From: Mucilaginibacter sp.
Lineage (GTDB): Bacteria; Bacteroidota; Bacteroidia; Sphingobacteriales; Sphingobacteriaceae
Direction: 5' to 3'
DNA length: 34,589 nt
NCBI GenBank assembly: GCA_028287805.1
Contig: JAQBOY010000255.1
Span: forward strand, 1-34,589
Program-made: the position numbers and the translations under genes
Notes under the pieces: generated by a model
Told to the model about the DNA's origin: nothing
What the model saw: the letters and a program-made list of their open reading frames with translations, nothing else
Database searches by the model: none
Shown: positions 10,201 through 18,600 of the stretch, one piece after another
Layout of the letters: each line of letters starts with the position of its first letter
Position numbering within the stretch: position 1 is the first letter of the stretch

Positions 10201-10825
10201 TACTTGTTTTAGTTCCTTTAACAGTGACGTTAACTCCTGGAATCGGCTGGCCCTTATCATCTTTTATTTGACCTGTGATAGGGATACTGATTGGTGTACT
10301 TGTGCTTACTGTTGGTGTAGAATTGTTTGCATACTGAGGTTTTAATTGAAGGACAATTGTTTTGTTTACAATAGTGTAAGTTAAGGGCTGATTTTTAAAA
10401 CAAGCGTTGAGTACTTCTTCTAAAGGGGCATTGTTTGCTACAATGTCAACTTTATTAGCCAGTTTTATCCATTCCTGATTGTAAAGAAAAAGATAACCTG
10501 TTTGCTCATTTATTTTGCTGAACAGCTTTTTAAGCGATACATGATGCTGGTTAAACGTTACGTTTTGTGCATAACCTGTTGCATTAACCTGCGCTATAAC
10601 AGTAAATAAAAGCACAGCTATTATCCACATCCGCAAAATAAAACGTTTAGTTAAACTTGAATTAAACAGCTCTAAAAAAAAGGTACCGGTCTTTTTAGCA
10701 TTGTCATCAGCATACGCTGGTAATCTTATTGAATTATTAAGTCGGTTTTTCCGGTAATTTACTACATAAACGAGCCTATTGTAATAATATAATAGCACGT
10801 TTTTGCAAATAGCAGTCAATTGCAT
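7262..10825 (-). CDS. SusC/RagA-family TonB-dependent outer-membrane transporter with STN domain
   Basis: A 1187-residue beta-barrel importer energised by TonB. In order: an unusual 60-residue N-terminal stretch, a signal peptide (about 60-87, ending GYAQ), an STN domain (about 88-155, as in transducers that signal to an anti-sigma factor), a CarboxypepD_reg-like beta-sandwich (about 182-253), a TonB-box region (EVVVSGY near 261), the plug (about 270-395, with PLIIIDGV, DIQSIEILKDASATAIYGSRG and GVVVITTKKGK), and a barrel ending in an aromatic residue (LGLSVGF). The following SusD gene is 10 bp downstream. No ECF sigma/FecR pair is present in the window, so any partner for the STN domain is encoded elsewhere. 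The start is uncertain: the signal peptide begins so late that a later start such as the TTG at 10636 is possible, although long leaders occur in Sphingobacteriaceae homologues. Confidence 0.93.
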   Translation of the reverse strand: MQLTAICKNVLLYYYNRLVYVVNYRKNRLNNSIRLPAYADDNAKKTGTFFLELFNSSLTKRFILRMWIIAVLLFTVIAQVNATGYAQNVTFNQHHVSLKKLFSKINEQTGYLFLYNQEWIKLANKVDIVANNAPLEEVLNACFKNQPLTYTIVNKTIVLQLKPQYANNSTPTVSTSTPISIPITGQIKDDKGQPIPGVNVTVKGTKTSTQTNANGNYSINVPDENSTLVFTSIGFSKKEVKVDGKRTINLTLTETLSELSEVVVSGYTVQNRAEFTGSSSHIGGKELAERPAPSFDQALAGQAAGVKLTSSSGSLNSPPVFRIRGTNSITSSAYPLIIIDGVQAFTGNVGNSAENNPLSTINPDDIQSIEILKDASATAIYGSRGTDGVVVITTKKGKQGKAKVTYDGYVGMTKKPKLPKVLSAADYVMIKNESLVNNGSAPAYFLQQNPDGSTVQTNWYDYVYQTGKSQNHNLSVSGGSENTHYFFSGSYTDQIGFLVKNTFERGGTRFNIDTKLTKNITVGANVSYTDALNNNLTSGFNNTFGLNNLVRESMVLPPNLSPLNPDGSYNISGSGIGYGANTILTGYYNPLPQLQYDKYTSESKALLGNIFLEWELVKGLTGKINYSVNDLNTVNMGFSNPYQAGGFSTNGSATNTSGDNRRTDILGQLTYTTTFAGKHHLSVLAAYEAIPTTSSSWGVTKTNLTDRFYESFYGSFSTISGSTSTYAQTGLKSYFSNLFYDYDKKYLLSASFRRDGYSSLAYKYGNFPGGSIGWNIAEEGFFKSSTLAKTLSLLKLRASYGKTGNISGVSTYASSSLYSSGVYGGLPTLTTFQNGNPNLTWETSKKTDFGLNVGLFNNRIVIDADYFNNSDDGLILNVPQAASKGLPNNTLTENIGSMYNRGFEFNIEARIIDHAKFKWTANLNISTLKNKVTSLAPGVNDIWTSSLETTNITRVGYPVGAIYVAKTTGVNPANGLRTYLNKAGQTVQYSPVNGKWTYLDGTTAPALDAYGDGVVMGTTLPTYYGGFNNTFNYGNIDLTLNFTFSGGNQIYNGTKATMLDNRFYNNQTDILRRWTTPGQITDIPALHYNDQQASGSVLPNSYNVENDSYIKLGYASIGYRIPVKYYSRLGVSSVRIYGTAGNFILYTKYTGSDPEISANGDSNTAAGHDKNAVPAGKTFTLGLSVGF

Positions 10826-10894
10826 AATTTTGCAGAATTAGGGTTAAAGATTAAATTCGTTTCGAAAGCGGTTTTTTATTTGCCCATTGTATTT

Positions 10895-10926
10895 CCGGGA
10901 GCGGTGCAAACGTTCCCGGTTTTTTT
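10895..10926 (+). terminator. Intrinsic-terminator-like hairpin on the plus strand within the SusC upstream region
   Basis: A 9-bp stem (10895-10903 with 10911-10919, one G-T pair, loop GTGCAAA) is followed by T at 10920-10926. It has the form of a rho-independent terminator reading to the right, yet no plus-strand gene lies to its left. It may end antisense transcripts coming out of susC, or the same DNA may be an operator for the minus-strand SusC promoter. Confidence 0.5.
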
Positions 10927-11412
10927 ATGAGCCTTCTCTTAAGTAATTATGGCCCCATAGATTTGTCAGTAAGTGTTTTAGATAGCTTCATTTTGCTATT
11001 TTTTAAAAAATAAAAGAGGTTTGCAATAAATATCACCTTAAATTGACATTTAACAGTATAAAATTAGCAATTTGTGAACATAAATTTAATGAAAAGCACT
11101 TATGAATATCTTTTTTGCTATTTTTTTAAAATTCATAGTACAAATTCAATCGATATTATTTTTTTTATATAAAAAACAGCATAATTTATATAAAATATCA
11201 ATTGTTTTTTTTCTTATTAGTAAAATAAATAGGCTAATCTGATCGTTTTAATCATTAAAAAAATATTTAGTAAATTAATTACATGTAAAACCATTGTCTT
11301 AAATGAAATTTCTTTATATAACTAATCCAGTTAAAGCTTTAAAACTTAATATTAGTTATTCACGCCATAACGAATATCTTATATTACAATTCTTTCTTTG
11401 TGTAATTGTTAA

Positions 11413-11506
11413 AGCAATAGCGATTGCTACATGTTCATCATGGCCTTCACGATTTGGCCAATAGCAGCTTTCATTGAAAATGAAGCTTAAAAGTTTTTAC
11501 AACTTT
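11413..11506 (+). ncRNA. Candidate structured RNA (four consecutive hairpins)
   Basis: Consecutive stems are AGCAAT/ATTGCT (11413-11428), TGGCC/GGCCA (11441-11460), a 9-bp stem with one bulge (11466-11487) and AAAGTT/AACTTT (11490-11506). They lie about 165 bp upstream of the kinase-like gene on the same strand, so this could be part of its leader, a separate small RNA, or chance structure in AT-rich DNA. No known family was recognised. Confidence 0.25.
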
Positions 11507-11669
11507 AATAAGTTTAAAGTAACCTTAGTACGATTTTTTACGTAAAAAACTTATCCTAATTATAAAAAATATAAAATATAACGTTATAATGCTTTTATTA
11601 AAGAATAAGCGTTATAGTTTATAGTTAAATCATATCTAATTTAATCATAATAGTTCTCATCAATAAGAA

Positions 11670-12332
11670 ATGGTGCAAGAGGTAACGCTTTCAGAAAATC
11701 AATATCACAGTGGGTTTTACATGATGAGAGATATTGGCAAAGAGGTTTTTAGTTCTTTAGAATCAGAACGGGGGGAAGTAGCAGAGTTGCTGCAGGAAGA
11801 CATTGTTCAACTGATATCTATAGCAAAGATGAAACTATCGGGCGATACCGTAATAGAGGTGAACAACTATCTGACCATGGCTATTAACAAACTTCGTTTG
11901 TTAACTTTTGAACTTAAGCCTCAAATATTAGAACAATTTGGCCTTGCCACCGCACTTCAAACACTACTTAATCAGCGATTAAATATACAAGTCGATCATT
12001 GCCAGGTAAATTTACATCAGCTGCCGTTAGGCATAGATAAACTAATGGAAATTGTTATTTTCCGGATGGTGCAGCAAATTTTAAATAATGTTCCTTTTAC
12101 TTATTATAAGGATTTTAAGCTGGAAATTATAAGAACAGGACATTATATTAGTTTGAACACTTCGTTTAAAACTGATACTTTAATTGATAGTGATATAAAA
12201 ACAAGTATTACAAAAGATAAATTGATAAAAGCACTGCAGCCTAATATGTATTTATTTAACGGGCATTATCATTTTCACGTCTTTCACGATGGTACCATGC
12301 AATTGTCTGTGTTCCTGGATGAAAGTAACTAA
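11670..12332 (+). CDS. Degenerate NarL-type (HisKA_3) histidine-kinase-like protein, probably inactive as a kinase
   Basis: A 220-residue cytoplasmic protein without membrane segments. Residues 31-55 align with the HisKA_3 dimerisation helix (consensus A-R-E-L-H-D-x-I-x-Q-L), but the phospho-acceptor position is Q42. Residues 78-101 match the second helix (LTFELKPQILEQFGLATAL, typically LRP..LxxLGL). The ATPase part keeps the N-box asparagine (N140 in FRMVQQILNNV) and the final strands (GHYHFHVFHDGTMQLSVFL, 198-216), but DxGxG and GxGL glycine motifs are absent. I infer a fold-preserving pseudokinase or scaffold that may modulate another two-component system. No response regulator or sensor domain is adjacent. 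It is divergent from SusC and convergent with the efflux operon, 77 bp away. A later start at M18/M19 is possible. Confidence 0.7.
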   Translation: MVQEVTLSENQYHSGFYMMRDIGKEVFSSLESERGEVAELLQEDIVQLISIAKMKLSGDTVIEVNNYLTMAINKLRLLTFELKPQILEQFGLATALQTLLNQRLNIQVDHCQVNLHQLPLGIDKLMEIVIFRMVQQILNNVPFTYYKDFKLEIIRTGHYISLNTSFKTDTLIDSDIKTSITKDKLIKALQPNMYLFNGHYHFHVFHDGTMQLSVFLDESN

Positions 12333-12409
12333 ACTTCGAAATAAACAATTCTTTAATTCCGGGGTTCTTCACACACCAGCCAAACTAAAACCGTAAATAA
12401 CAGATTGTG

Positions 12410-15400
12410 TTAAATATCCTGATCCTTTTCATGGCCAGCTCTGTTCTCTTCATCCCTTGCTTTTTCCAGGGCTATTTCATATTCCAATTCCGGGTCAATG
12501 TTTTGCTTTTCCACTCTTTCTGATTTCTCCATCAATTCTTCATGGTGCGCCTGTAAATAAGCCAGCTCTTTTTTACCATAGGATAAACGGGTAAATAATA
12601 CAAAAAGCACAGGAACAATAAATATAGATATGGTTGATGAGGCAATCATTCCTCCCAAAACAGTTACACCTATAGTATTTCTTGACTCTGCCCCCGCGCC
12701 GGTTGCCAAAACAAGCGGCAGTACACCCAAAATAAATGCCAGCGAGGTCATAATGATCGGGCGTAAACGTAAGCGTACAGCTTCAAGGGTTGATTTTATC
12801 AGCTCCTCTCCCCGGTCAACCCTGATCTTGGCAAATTCTACTATCAAAATCGCATTTTTCGCAGACAGGCCAATCAATGTGATTAACCCAATTTGTGCAT
12901 ACACGTTATTGGTAATGCCTGGTGCCATTGTTAAGGCAAGAATAGCCCCAAAAGCACTTATCGGAACAGCAAGCATAACTGAAAATGGCACAGACCAGCT
13001 TTCATACAATGCTGCAAGAAACAGGAATACGAAAATAATGGAGAAAAGGAAGATATATATAGTAATAGAACCGGCCTTCAATTCTTCATAACTCAAACCT
13101 GAAAATTCATAAGTATATCCGCGCGGTAAGGTTTTGGCAGCTATGGCTTTTAAAGCCTCAATGGATTGACCGCTGCTATATCCTGCTGGTATTGATCCAT
13201 CAACCTCTGCCGAACGGAAAATATTAAAGTGGGTAATAAGCGGGGCCGCAACAGTAGGCTTATAATTAATCACCGCGCTTATCGGAACCATTTGACCTAT
13301 TGAATTGCGTACATAATATTTATCCATGTTGGATATAAGTGCTCTATACCCGGTATCTGCCTGTACTACAACGTGGTATGTTCGGTTATATAAAGTAAAG
13401 TTATTGACAAATAAGCTACCCATATAAGCTTGCATTGTCGAAAAAACGTCTGAAATATTAACACCAAGCTTTTCACATTTTTCCCTGTCAACATTAAGAT
13501 CATAACTTGGGGTATGCGCCGAGAAATAACAATATGCAGTTGATGTAGCTGGTGTTTGATGTGCTGCGGCTACAAATTTTTTGATTACCTTTTCAAAAGC
13601 ATATATATCATCAGTAGAGCTTCCCTGTTCAATTTGCATACTAAAACCAGCGGCCTGCCCTATGCCCCTTATAGGTGGGGGTTGAGCTACAACTATGTTT
13701 GCATTTTTTATGCCGGCTTTAGCAATCTTTTTTTTAAGTCCATCCATTAATCCTTGCGCCGTGGTGCTTGGCGTGGTACGCTCGTCCCATGGCGTAAGCA
13801 TGCAAAACATGGAGCCGTTATTAGAATTAGCCCCGCCGTTTAATATATTAAATCCGGATATAGCCGTATAATGTTGTATTCCTTTAGTAGAAGCCACAAT
13901 TTTCATCAGCTTTTGCATCAGGTTTACTGATTGAATAGTTGAAGAAGCTTCAGGCATTTGATAGGTTATATATAATCGGCCGCTATCTTCCGGTGGTACA
14001 AATCCTGATGGCTTGGCCATAAATAAAAGATAGGCTCCGGAACAAATACAAACCAGCATAATAACAACATATCGCGAGCTCTTGATGCTGCGTCTTACGC
14101 CATTGGTATAGTTAAAGGTTAATTTATCAAAAACATGATTGAAATGATGAAAAAATTTATCCAGCCAATTTGACTTATTTGTATAAGCCTTACTGGGTCT
14201 TAACAGTAAAGTACAAAGTGCCGGTGTTAGGGATAATGCGATAAATGCTGAAAGCATAACCGATATGGCAATAGTTATAGCAAATTGCTGATACAAACGA
14301 CCTACAATGCCGGGTATAAAGCCAACCGGAACAAATACAGACGCCAAAATTAGAGCGATAGCGATTACCGGTGCCGAAATTTCTTTCATAGCATTATATG
14401 TGGCTTCCTTGGGCGACATATGTTGCTCATCAATATAATGTTGCACAGCCTCCACTACAATAATAGCATCATCAACCACAATACCAATAGCCAGCACAAA
14501 GCCAAACATGGTAAGTGTATTCACTGTGAACCCTAAGGGTATAAAGAAACAAAAAGTTCCTAAAATTGATACGGGAATAGCCAGTATAGGAATAATTGTA
14601 GAGCGCCAGTTTTGCAGAAACAAGAATACCACTATTGCAACCAAGGCAAGCGCCTTTATTAACGTATCTATCACTTCGTGCATAGAAACTTTAATAATGG
14701 TGATGGATTCAAAAGGTATTACGTAATCAATATCAGCAGGAAAAGTTTTTTTTAATCGCGCAAGTTCAGCATATACATTATCGGCAGTTTGCAAGGCGTT
14801 ACTGCCCGGCGATTGAAATATTTGTAGTGTAGACGCCCTGTTCCCGTCAACAAATGCATTGCTTGAAAAAGTAAACTTACCTAATTCAACCCTGGCTATA
14901 TCTTTTACATAAACCATTTGCCCGGTTGCCGGAATTGTTTTTACAATTATTTTTTCATAATCAGCAGCTTTGTTCAGCATTCCGTTCACCAAAATGCCGG
15001 TTTCATAAGTTTGAGTTGATTTTTGGGGTGGCGCTCCAACAGATCCGGCAGCCACATAAACATTTTGAGCGTTTAAAGCTGCAACAACATCAGCCGGCGT
15101 TAAGCTATAGGATGCCATCTTATCAGGGTTCATCCAGATACGCATACTAAAGGCATCCGCACGGGCGTTTACATCACCTACTCCCGGAACACGTAATATA
15201 GCATCCTGTATAAACGTGCTCGTATAATTATCCAGAAAAGTTATACCATGCGTTTTCTTAGGGGAGTATACAGCGACAAGCATCAACTGATCGGGATTAC
15301 TCGCACGTACATTTAATCCCAGCCTGCTTACTACTGCTGGCAACAAGGGCTTTGCAATGCTCATTCGGTTTTGAACATTAAGCGCCGCAATTTGTACATT

Positions 15401-15697
15401 GGTGCCAATATTAAAAGTTACCCTTAAGCTCATACCCCCGCTGTTGGTACTGGTGCTTTGCATATACTCCATACCCGGCGTACCATTTACCTGCTCTTCA
15501 ATAGGAGTAGCAATCTGCTGTTCAACAGTTTGGGCATCAGCACCGGTATAGGAAGTATTAACCGAAACACTGGGTGGGGATATATTAGGATATTGGTCAA
15601 CAGCGAGATTAAAAAGGCATATTATCCCTGATATCATTAATACCACAGATATTACAATTGCAGTTACCGGTCTTTTGATAAATGTATTCGCAATCAT
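12410..15697 (-). CDS. RND efflux pump permease, HAE1 family (second of a tandem pair)
   Basis: Inner-membrane proton/drug antiporter of the AcrB/MdtB type, 1095 residues, with 12 expected membrane segments and two large periplasmic loops. It opens with the family sequence FIKRP and carries the paired proton-relay aspartates D409/D410 in TM4 (GIVVDDAIIVVEA) and the TM10 lysine in GLSAKNAILIVEFAK. The C-terminus is a charged tail of about 50 residues. Its start codon overlaps the stop of the upstream RND gene (ATGA), so they are translationally coupled. The two proteins align without gaps over at least their first 410 residues, showing tandem duplication. It ends the operon. It may form a heterotrimer with its neighbour as MdtB/MdtC do, or be a second pump sharing one adaptor. 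The drug substrate is unknown. Confidence 0.93.
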   Translation of the reverse strand: MIANTFIKRPVTAIVISVVLMISGIICLFNLAVDQYPNISPPSVSVNTSYTGADAQTVEQQIATPIEEQVNGTPGMEYMQSTSTNSGGMSLRVTFNIGTNVQIAALNVQNRMSIAKPLLPAVVSRLGLNVRASNPDQLMLVAVYSPKKTHGITFLDNYTSTFIQDAILRVPGVGDVNARADAFSMRIWMNPDKMASYSLTPADVVAALNAQNVYVAAGSVGAPPQKSTQTYETGILVNGMLNKAADYEKIIVKTIPATGQMVYVKDIARVELGKFTFSSNAFVDGNRASTLQIFQSPGSNALQTADNVYAELARLKKTFPADIDYVIPFESITIIKVSMHEVIDTLIKALALVAIVVFLFLQNWRSTIIPILAIPVSILGTFCFFIPLGFTVNTLTMFGFVLAIGIVVDDAIIVVEAVQHYIDEQHMSPKEATYNAMKEISAPVIAIALILASVFVPVGFIPGIVGRLYQQFAITIAISVMLSAFIALSLTPALCTLLLRPSKAYTNKSNWLDKFFHHFNHVFDKLTFNYTNGVRRSIKSSRYVVIMLVCICSGAYLLFMAKPSGFVPPEDSGRLYITYQMPEASSTIQSVNLMQKLMKIVASTKGIQHYTAISGFNILNGGANSNNGSMFCMLTPWDERTTPSTTAQGLMDGLKKKIAKAGIKNANIVVAQPPPIRGIGQAAGFSMQIEQGSSTDDIYAFEKVIKKFVAAAHQTPATSTAYCYFSAHTPSYDLNVDREKCEKLGVNISDVFSTMQAYMGSLFVNNFTLYNRTYHVVVQADTGYRALISNMDKYYVRNSIGQMVPISAVINYKPTVAAPLITHFNIFRSAEVDGSIPAGYSSGQSIEALKAIAAKTLPRGYTYEFSGLSYEELKAGSITIYIFLFSIIFVFLFLAALYESWSVPFSVMLAVPISAFGAILALTMAPGITNNVYAQIGLITLIGLSAKNAILIVEFAKIRVDRGEELIKSTLEAVRLRLRPIIMTSLAFILGVLPLVLATGAGAESRNTIGVTVLGGMIASSTISIFIVPVLFVLFTRLSYGKKELAYLQAHHEELMEKSERVEKQNIDPELEYEIALEKARDEENRAGHEKDQDI

Positions 15698-18600
15698 ATA
15701 TGATCAGATTTTCCCAGTTCTCGTGATTTTGTTATCTCGTACTCTAATTCAGGATCAATATTTTGTGCTTCAACTTTTTTCTCCTTTTCCAGTAATTCTT
15801 TATGGTGCGCCTTTAAATAAGCTAGCTGTTCTTTACCATAGGATACCTTTGTTATAAGAACATACAAAACCGGAACAATAAATATAGCCAGAGATGAAGC
15901 AGCCAACATCCCTCCAAGTACGGTATACCCTATAGTTCTTCGGGCTACGGCACCTGCACCGGTTGCCAGCACCAGCGGCAATACACCTAATATAAATGCC
16001 AGGGAGGTCATAATAATAGGCCGTAAACGAAGGCTTACTGCTTCAAGGGTTGATTTAATCAAATCTTCTCCCCTGTCTACCCGCACTTTTGCAAACTCAA
16101 CAATTAATATGGCATTTTTGGCAGCAAGGCCTATGAGGGTTATTAAACCAATTTGCGCGTAAACGTTGTTGGTAAGGCTGGGTACAAAAACAAGTGCCAG
16201 TATCGCTCCAAACGCTCCCACAGGTACGGCAAGCAATACCGAAAATGGTACCGACCAGCTTTCATATAGTCCTGCCAGGAAAAGGAAAACAAACGTAATG
16301 GAGAAAAGGAAGATGTAAATGGTGGTTGAACCTGCTTTTACCTCTTCATAACTTAAACCCGAAAATTCATAAGTATAACCTTCCGGCAAAACCCTGGCTG
16401 CTACATCCTGCAATGCTTTTAAGGCATCAGTACTGCTGTATCCTTCAGCAGATGAACCATCAATTTCGGCTGTACGGAATATATTAAAATGTGATATAAG
16501 CGGTGCTGCCTCAATTGGCGCATAGCTGATCATTGTACCCAATGGCACCATTGTTCCTGCCTGGTTACGCACATAATATTTGTTCATGTCTGCTATATTG
16601 GCACGAAAAGTTGTATCAGCCTGAACAACCACATGAAAAGTACGGTTATAGGTAGTAAAATCATTAATATATAAGCTACCCATATAAGCTTGTATAGTTG
16701 TAAAAACATCCGCCACATTTACCCCCAGCTTTTCGCATTTCTGGCGGTCTACGGTTAAATTATAGTTAGGCGTATGGGCAGTAAAAAAGCTGAATGCCCT
16801 GGTTATTGCCGGGTTTTTATTTGCCTCAGCAATAAACTTGTTAACCACCTTTTCAAAGGCATGAATATCGTCATTGGTGCTGCGCTGTTCTATTTGCATG
16901 CTAAAACCAACAGTAGTTCCAACACCGGGTAATGGTGATGGCTGTATAACTTCCACATTAGCGTTTCTTATCCCTGCATCAACAATACGTTTTTGTATTA
17001 CATTAATAATACCCGGCACTTGTTCGCTGCTTGTACTACGTTCATCCCATGGCGCAAGCTGGCAATAAATAGTACCGTTATTTGAATTACTTGCATTAGT
17101 TACCACGTTTAACCCCGATAAGGCAGCATAATGAGCTACACCCGGTGTTGCGCCAACTACTTTCATCAATTTAGACATCAACTCAACTGATTGTGCTGTT
17201 GATGAAGCCGGAGGCAACTGAAAAGTAACATATAAGTTTCCGTCATCCTCAGAAGGAATGAACCCGGACGGCTTTGCCTGGAATAAAAAGTAGGTACCTA
17301 TACAAATACATATTAATAAGATCACAATATACCTGGCCCCTTTTATACTCCTGTCTACACCATTGGTATATTTTACCGTTATCCTGTCAAACCAGGCATT
17401 AAATTTGGCAAAACCCCTGTCCATTAAATTGGGCTTTCTGTTAAAATCAGTTGGCTTTAATAATATGGTACACAATGCGGGTGTTAAAGACAATGCAATA
17501 AATGCCGATATCATAACCGATATAGCGATAGTGATGGCAAACTGCTGATATAAACGACCAACTATACCAGGTATAAAGCCTACCGGAACAAATACTGCCG
17601 CCAATATGAGTGCAATAGCTACAACGGGCGCAGAAATATCTTTCATAGCCTGGTAAGTAGCTTCTTTAGGCGACATTTTATCATGATCAATATAATGCTG
17701 CACTGCCTCAACCACAATAATAGCGTCATCCACCACAATACCTATAGCCAACACAAAACCAAACATGGTTAAGGTGTTAATAGTAAAGCCAAGCGGAATA
17801 AAGAAACAAAATGTGCCGAATATGGATACCGGTATAGCCAGAACCGGGATAAGCGTTGAGCGCCATGTTTGTAAAAACACAAATACCACAACTGCTACCA
17901 GGGCCAATGTTTTTAATAAGGTGCCCACCACATCCTGCATTGAAACTTTTACTACGGTTACTGATTCAAATGGAACACTGTATTCCACATCAGCAGGAAA
18001 GGTTTGACGTAATTTAGCTAATTCGTCATAAATACCTTGTGCTGTTTCGAGCGCGTTGCTTCCGGGCGCCTGGTAAATTTGCAGATAAGAAGCACGGTGG
18101 CCATCAACAAATGAGTTACTTGAAAAGGTAAACTTACCTAATTCAACCCTTGCTATATCCTTCATATAAACCATTTCCCCTGTACTGGGTATGGATTTTA
18201 TGATAATATTTTCAAACTCCGATACCTTACTTAACCGTCCATTAACCAAAATACCCAACTCATAAGTTTGACTTGATGATTGAGGGGGTACCCCGGCTGT
18301 ACCAGCGGCTACCTGTACGTTTTGCGCGTTTAAAGCACTAATAACATCTGTTGGCGTCAGTTTATAAGATGCCATCTTTTCAGGGTTCATCCATATTCGC
18401 ATACTGAAATCATCAGTAAACCGGTTGATGCTGCCAACCCCTGGCACCCTCAAAAGTGCATCCTGAATAAATATATTGGTATAATTATCCAGGAAAGTAA
18501 TATTATGAGTGTCTTTTGGCGCATAAATAGCCACCATCATTAGCATACTTGGATTAACAGCACGAACTGTTAGGCCAAGCCGGCTTACTACTGCCGGCAA

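Larger units (their letters stand above)
10826..11669. other. 844-bp AT-rich gap between divergent SusC and kinase-like genes
   Basis: No convincing protein gene. It holds the terminator-like hairpin at 10895-10926, a very AT-rich central part (about 10980-11340), and a cluster of four small hairpins at 11413-11506 in slightly richer sequence. A 19-codon plus-strand ORF (11431-11490) and a start-less minus-strand open frame (about 11356-11495) overlap the hairpins, but neither is supported as a gene. Promoters for both flanking genes must lie here. I could not identify a good -7 box. Confidence 0.5.

Noticed and set aside
11431-11490. 19-codon plus-strand ORF as a small protein
   Set aside because: Too short, no ribosome-binding site and no supporting context; it overlaps hairpins that explain the sequence as well.
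12630-13091. Plus-strand open frame of 153 codons opposite the second RND gene, and similar ones at 18653-19051 and 17765-18007
   Set aside because: They mirror the conserved membrane-segment codons of the pumps on the other strand and have no upstream promoter or recognisable domain.
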